From NCBI GenBank assembly GCA_947846985.1, contig CANTUZ010000008.1, positions 25,191,352 to 25,255,351 on the forward strand: a stretch of DNA of 64,000 bases, given 5' to 3'. Numbering within the stretch: position 1 is the stretch's first letter; each line of letters opens with the position of its first letter. The notes beneath the pieces are model-generated. The model worked only from the letters and a program-made list of their open reading frames with translations, did no database searches and had not been told where the DNA came from. A program made the position numbers and the translations under genes. The stretch is from Fratercula arctica (Eukaryota > Chordata > Aves > Charadriiformes > Alcidae). Below, piece by piece: positions 60,783-64,000 of this stretch.

Positions 60783-61124
60783 GTATGTATACTGTGCAAA
60801 TATTTTATACTAGTCCTCCTACTGTATCCCTCATCCCACAGTATCTACAGGACAGGTTGTTATCACAGTCAGAGTGATTGTCTCTTTTTTAGTTTGTTTT
60901 AATTACCAGAGCACTTTATTTGCTGTCTCATTGTGATAACATTCCATAAATCTTGTCATTTAATACACAGTATACAGAAGTTAAGTTGAAATACAAAACA
61001 AGGGGTTTTGAACAAGAATGTCTCTAGCCTGATCTCACCCTCACTCACTATTTAGTGAGTCATGGATATTCGTTTATTTCACTTAACAGACACTGTGTCT
61101 TCATTTCTTTTTTGCTTATCCCAG

Positions 61125-61223
61125 GGTAATCAGGGTGAATCTGGCCGCTCTGGTCCACCTGGCCCCCCAGGCCCACGTGGTCAGCCAGGGGTAATGGGTT
61201 TCCCTGGTCCTAAGGGCAATGAG
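61125..61223 (+). CDS. COL3A1: COL3A1 exon 24, helix with VWF/DDR2/SPARC-binding motif
   Basis: Thirty-three codons, residues 554-586. It includes [11 protein letters not shown] (residues 569-579, bases 61170-61202), the established type III collagen sequence bound by von Willebrand factor A3, DDR2 and SPARC, unchanged from human. Acceptor TTATCCCAG, donor GAG|GTGAGT. Confidence 0.98.
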
Positions 61224-61370
61224 GTGAGTGGCATTTCTCCATTTCTCCTGTGCTTGGTTGACCAGTCAGCTGTTCAGTTGCTCCATAGTGGGGCTACCTG
61301 GTGCTGCAGCTTGAAGTTATTGTATGCTGACCAGAACAGGTATTCTAAATGTGATATTTCTCTTTTGTAG

Positions 61371-61424
61371 GGCGCACCAGGTAAGAATGGAGAAAGAGGC
61401 CCCGGTGGACCACCTGGAACACCT
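61371..61424 (+). CDS. COL3A1: COL3A1 exon 25, Gly-X-Y helix
   Basis: 54 bp, residues 587-604, GAPGKNGERGPGGPPGTP; human has GAPGKNGERGGPGGPGPQ. Acceptor CTTTTGTAG, donor CCT|GTAAGT; next intron 132 bp. Confidence 0.97.
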
Positions 61425-61556
61425 GTAAGTTTAATTAACGTTTTGTTTAATTATATAATAATTTATTAATGACATAATATTAATTAATAATAATTTTGTG
61501 ACTCTTATAAAAATTATATCAACCCATAACCATAGCCTAATTTTGTCTTTGTATAG

Positions 61557-61610
61557 GGTCCTGCTGGGAAGAATGGTGATGTTGGCCTCCCGGGTCCTCC
61601 TGGACCTACT
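61557..61610 (+). CDS. COL3A1: COL3A1 exon 26, Gly-X-Y helix
   Basis: 54 bp, residues 605-622, GPAGKNGDVGLPGPPGPT. Acceptor TTTGTATAG, donor ACT|GTAAGT. The next intron is 427 bp; nothing recognised. Confidence 0.97.
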
Positions 61611-62037
61611 GTAAGTGCGGTAGTCCCATAAGAGGCAATTGTCAGTTTTTGCCAAGCCAGACAGAGACTGTGAATTTAGGGAAAGGAAAATATTTTTAAT
61701 GATGTGAAGAAGTCTCCTTTTATGAAGACAAATAAAAGAGCTCCTCTTTGCCATTATTTTAATAAATTAAAACTTTGTTAGGAGAAACGTCAGTACCAGG
61801 TATACCCAGTATAAAATGAAATGAAAAGTCTATTTGGGGATCTACCAGCTTTTCAAATTGAAGCATAGTATTGCTTCCTTTAACACCAGAACACCAAGAT
61901 ACATTAGTCTTTGAGATTGTGCAAGGTCATCATTAGAGTATGATAAGGAGGCATAGATTAAATGTGGTGTGAAGGTGTTTATATGTCGAAATGTTCTCAG
62001 ACAATTTCTTTTTATTTTCTCTTCTGTTTGATTCCAG

Positions 62038-62091
62038 GGTGCTTCTGGGGAGAGAGGAGAACCAGGAGCAGCAGGTCCACCTGGCCTTCAG
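62038..62091 (+). CDS. COL3A1: COL3A1 exon 27, Gly-X-Y helix
   Basis: 54 bp, residues 623-640, GASGERGEPGAAGPPGLQ. Acceptor GATTCCAG. The donor CAG|GTGCTG is the weakest in the gene, with +4 to +6 off consensus. Skipping would delete 18 residues in frame. Confidence 0.95.
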
Positions 62092-62133
62092 GTGCTGTGT
62101 GTTTATTGGTTTCCTATTCTTTTTAACAGACTA

Positions 62134-62170
62134 AAACACACATACACACACACACGCACACGCACACACA
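62134..62170. repeat. CA microsatellite
   Basis: Imperfect (CA)n with CG and CAT interruptions, in intron 27, followed by an A-run. Confidence 0.9.
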
Positions 62171-62443
62171 AAAAAATATGATGGGTGCACATCATCATAT
62201 TTTGAATTAAGACAGATCAACCAATTGACAAAAGTTATTGCTTAGTATTTCATAATTGCGAACCAGATACATAGCTCCATAGACTACATCACATAAAACA
62301 TCTGGCTAACAAATTAACACCTTCTACTTTGTAAAGGATCAGAATGAGTTGGGTACACATCTTTGTGTCAAAAAAATTTGCTAGGTAAGAAAATGCATAA
62401 GTTGCCTATATAACAGAGATGATAATACTGTTCCTTTGTATAG

Positions 62444-62497
62444 GGATTGCCTGGTGGACCAGGACCAGCTGGAGAAAATGGAAAACCTGGAGAACCA
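62444..62497 (+). CDS. COL3A1: COL3A1 exon 28, Gly-X-Y helix
   Basis: 54 bp, residues 641-658, GLPGGPGPAGENGKPGEP; human has GLPGTGGPPGENGKPGEP. Acceptor TTTGTATAG, donor CCA|GTAAGT. Confidence 0.97.
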
Positions 62498-62517
62498 GTA
62501 AGTAGTAGTTCCTTCTT

Positions 62518-62602
62518 TTTTAAAAAAAATAAATAAAAAAAAAAAACAACAACAAAAAACCAACAACAACCAAAAAAAAACCAACAGCAAAAAAAAAAAA
62601 AG
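62518..62602. repeat. A-rich (CAA/CCAA) low-complexity tract
   Basis: About 85 bases of A-runs mixed with CAACAAC and CCAACAAC, beginning about 20 bp after the exon 28 donor. Similar A/C-rich tracts occur at about 990-1046, 8158-8195 and 58498-58540. Confidence 0.9.
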
Positions 62603-62788
62603 CCCCAACAAAAATATATGAAAAGCTCTTCCTAGGTTACGTTTACAAATTCAGATAGCTATCAGCACTCTGTAGAGCACAGAAGTTTGCTTTAAGGGAT
62701 AATAGGTGAGAGAAACAGAGTTTCAACCACAATACAGATTTACTAAGTAAGGCACATGGATAACTTGCATTTATTTTCTCATAAACAG

Positions 62789-62833
62789 GGACCAAAAGGT
62801 GATGTTGGAGGACCCGGATTCCCAGGCCCTAAG
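62789..62833 (+). CDS. COL3A1: COL3A1 exon 29, Gly-X-Y helix (45 bp)
   Basis: Fifteen codons, residues 659-673, GPKGDVGGPGFPGPK; human has GPKGDAGAPGAPGGK. Acceptor ATAAACAG, donor AAG|GTAAAT, then the shortest intron of the window (91 bp). Confidence 0.97.
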
Positions 62834-62924
62834 GTAAATCATACAGAAGTGGTTCTATAATTACAGTAAGGAATTATCAAACTATAAACCTGACAGCAAA
62901 GAATAACACATTTCTTTGCTACAG

Positions 62925-63023
62925 GGTGAAAATGGTATCCCAGGTGAACGTGGTGCACAGGGTCCTCCAGGACCTCCTGGAACAAGAGGTGGGCCAGGTC
63001 CTGCTGGCTCAGAAGGTGCCAAG
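62925..63023 (+). CDS. COL3A1: COL3A1 exon 30, Gly-X-Y helix (99 bp)
   Basis: Thirty-three codons, residues 674-706, beginning GENGIPGERGAQGPPG and ending GPAGSEGAK. GIPGER occupies the place of human GAPGER, an integrin-type hexapeptide. Acceptor TTGCTACAG, donor AAG|GTACCC; next intron 100 bp. Confidence 0.96.
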
Positions 63024-63123
63024 GTACCCAAAGACTTGCTTGCTTCCTGCTGTTTTGTACATCATTCAGACTACTGTTCTTTTTTTTAAAAATCTTTTCT
63101 AATTATTTTTGGTTACTCCTTAG

Positions 63124-63231
63124 GGTCCTCCTGGACCCCCTGGTCCCTCTGGAGGCACAGGGCTGCCTGGCTTACAGGGAATGCCTGGAGAAAGAGGAGC
63201 TCCTGGAAGTCCTGGACCAAAAGGGGATAAG
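63124..63231 (+). CDS. COL3A1: COL3A1 exon 31, helix with GMPGER integrin motif (108 bp)
   Basis: Thirty-six codons, residues 707-742. It contains GLQGMPGER (GMPGER at 63178-63195), known as a collagen-binding integrin motif when the proline is hydroxylated, and ends GSPGPKGDK as in human. Acceptor ACTCCTTAG, donor AAG|GTGACA. The next intron is 558 bp with a short CA run (63237-63255). Confidence 0.97.
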
Positions 63232-63789
63232 GTGACACCCATACACACACACACATGCTCTGCCATATTATGCTAACTCAGTGTTAGTTTCCCACAAGGC
63301 CCTGGCTTTGTTCACATCTTCACTTTTGACTTGATTTCAGAGGTACTGACTGTGTAGCAGTATTGTTGATTTAGTAGTGTCATATGGATCCTATATGTTA
63401 AAAAATATAGGATTTTTCACCTTGGTTTAAGATATGCTAGATATTTTGCTATGTTAGGTCTCACGGGGAGGGGTACATCAAAACAGTTCTAAAGAAGATA
63501 ATAAACAACAATAGTTCATACCATGGGCAAACAGTTTGTCATAAACTCCATTTTGAATCAATTTGGGGTTTTTTCCATCAAAGTGGTCAATATCTAATGC
63601 TGAATACTGGGCAAAGCATCATCCCCAATTTTAGATTTGTATGATCACAATAAGGAAATCTGGTTATTGAGATACCCCTAGTATGAGATCCTCTCCTCAG
63701 TAATGTTTTAGTTCTTCTCTTTTTTTCCCCCATTATGCTCATCTTATGCTTGCTTTTTGCTTATGCTTTTTATGTCTTACAATTGCTAG

Positions 63790-63843
63790 GGAGAACCTGG
63801 TGGTAAAGGTGCTGATGGCATTCCTGGTGCAAGAGGAGAGAGA
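63790..63843 (+). CDS. COL3A1: COL3A1 exon 32, Gly-X-Y helix (last exon in window)
   Basis: 54 bp, residues 743-760, GEPGGKGADGIPGARGER; human has GEPGGPGADGVPGKDGPR. Acceptor CAATTGCTAG, donor AGA|GTGAGT. The window ends 157 bp into intron 32, so the rest of the helix, C-telopeptide and C-propeptide are not visible. Confidence 0.97.
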
Positions 63844-64000
63844 GTGAGTAATCTTTAAACATCTAACAGTTTATCAATTAGCTTCACATAGTCTACACTT
63901 AGAATATGAGTAAACTTAAAGTGAATAAATACTGTCTAGGAGAGGTAAAGTAGTAATCCCATTTTATTTCATTCTGGCAGTGCAAATCTGGTTTTGTAAA

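Larger units (their letters stand above)
23230..64000 (+). other. COL3A1: COL3A1 gene, 5' part (exons 1-32, 3' end beyond window)
   Basis: The gene encodes the pro-alpha1(III) chain, which forms homotrimers in the ER and is secreted and processed into fibrils of skin, vessel wall and hollow organs. Thirty-two exons join into 760 codons without stop or frameshift. Residues 1-23 are signal peptide, 30-86 the VWC domain, 103-136 the minor helix, 138/141 a cysteine pair, 151/152 the N-proteinase site, 152-172 the telopeptide, and from 173 come 196 unbroken Gly-X-Y triplets. Intron 1 is phase 1; all others are phase 0. Exon sizes match human COL3A1 one for one from memory. The main alternatives, COL1A2, COL2A1 and COL5A2, differ in their first exon and VWC domain. 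The remaining helix and C-propeptide are outside the window. Confidence 0.97.

Noticed and set aside
1..64000. CRISPR arrays, bacterial operons, phage or plasmid elements
   Set aside because: Intron-exon structure and CR1 show vertebrate nuclear DNA; no such structure is present.

Overview
The window is vertebrate nuclear DNA, most likely from a bird. It is AT-rich and intron-rich, with no bacterial-type coding. Its one clearly recognisable transposon is a 5'-truncated CR1 LINE that ends in the ATTCTATG octamer repeat typical of avian CR1. It holds one recognisable gene: the 5' part of COL3A1, pro-alpha1 chain of type III collagen, on the plus strand. Identification rests on the first exon (MMSFVQK... 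signal peptide), a complete 10-cysteine VWC domain, and an exon-by-exon series of Gly-X-Y exons whose order and lengths match mammalian COL3A1 as I know it. The species cannot be fixed from sequence alone.

Layout: bases 1 to about 23180 are upstream intergenic DNA in which I recognise no gene; it contains some strong inverted repeats, best at 7519-7802. A compact promoter follows (TATA-like TATTTAAG at 23200, inferred start near 23230). A 5' leader of about 130 nt carries two small upstream ORFs and the collagen-type stem-loop that encloses the start codon. Exon 1 (signal peptide) is followed by an 18 kb intron 1 with a long TTC/GAA tract and, 115 bp further on, a near-perfect 56-nt hairpin resembling a microRNA precursor. 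Exon 2 encodes the VWC domain; intron 2 holds the CR1 copy. Exons 3-5 encode the linker, minor triple helix, N-proteinase site and N-telopeptide. Exons 6-32 (51010-63843) encode 196 uninterrupted Gly-X-Y triplets, all in phase-0 exons; those after exon 6 are 45, 54, 99 or 108 bp. The window ends in intron 32, so the rest of the helix, the collagenase site and the C-propeptide lie outside it.

All 32 exons join in one open frame: 760 codons, no stop, no frameshift, GT-AG at every junction. The parts work together as a secreted precursor: signal peptide, then a VWC/minor-helix N-propeptide, a propeptide cleavage site, a telopeptide with the cross-link lysine, and the main triple helix that assembles as a homotrimer into fibrils.

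The most unusual items are the intron-1 hairpin, a KGHR-to-KGQR change at the helical cross-link site in exon 10, the nested leader uORF/stem-loop, a possible poison exon in intron 2, and a pair of palindromes upstream. I found no sign of a new multi-gene system.
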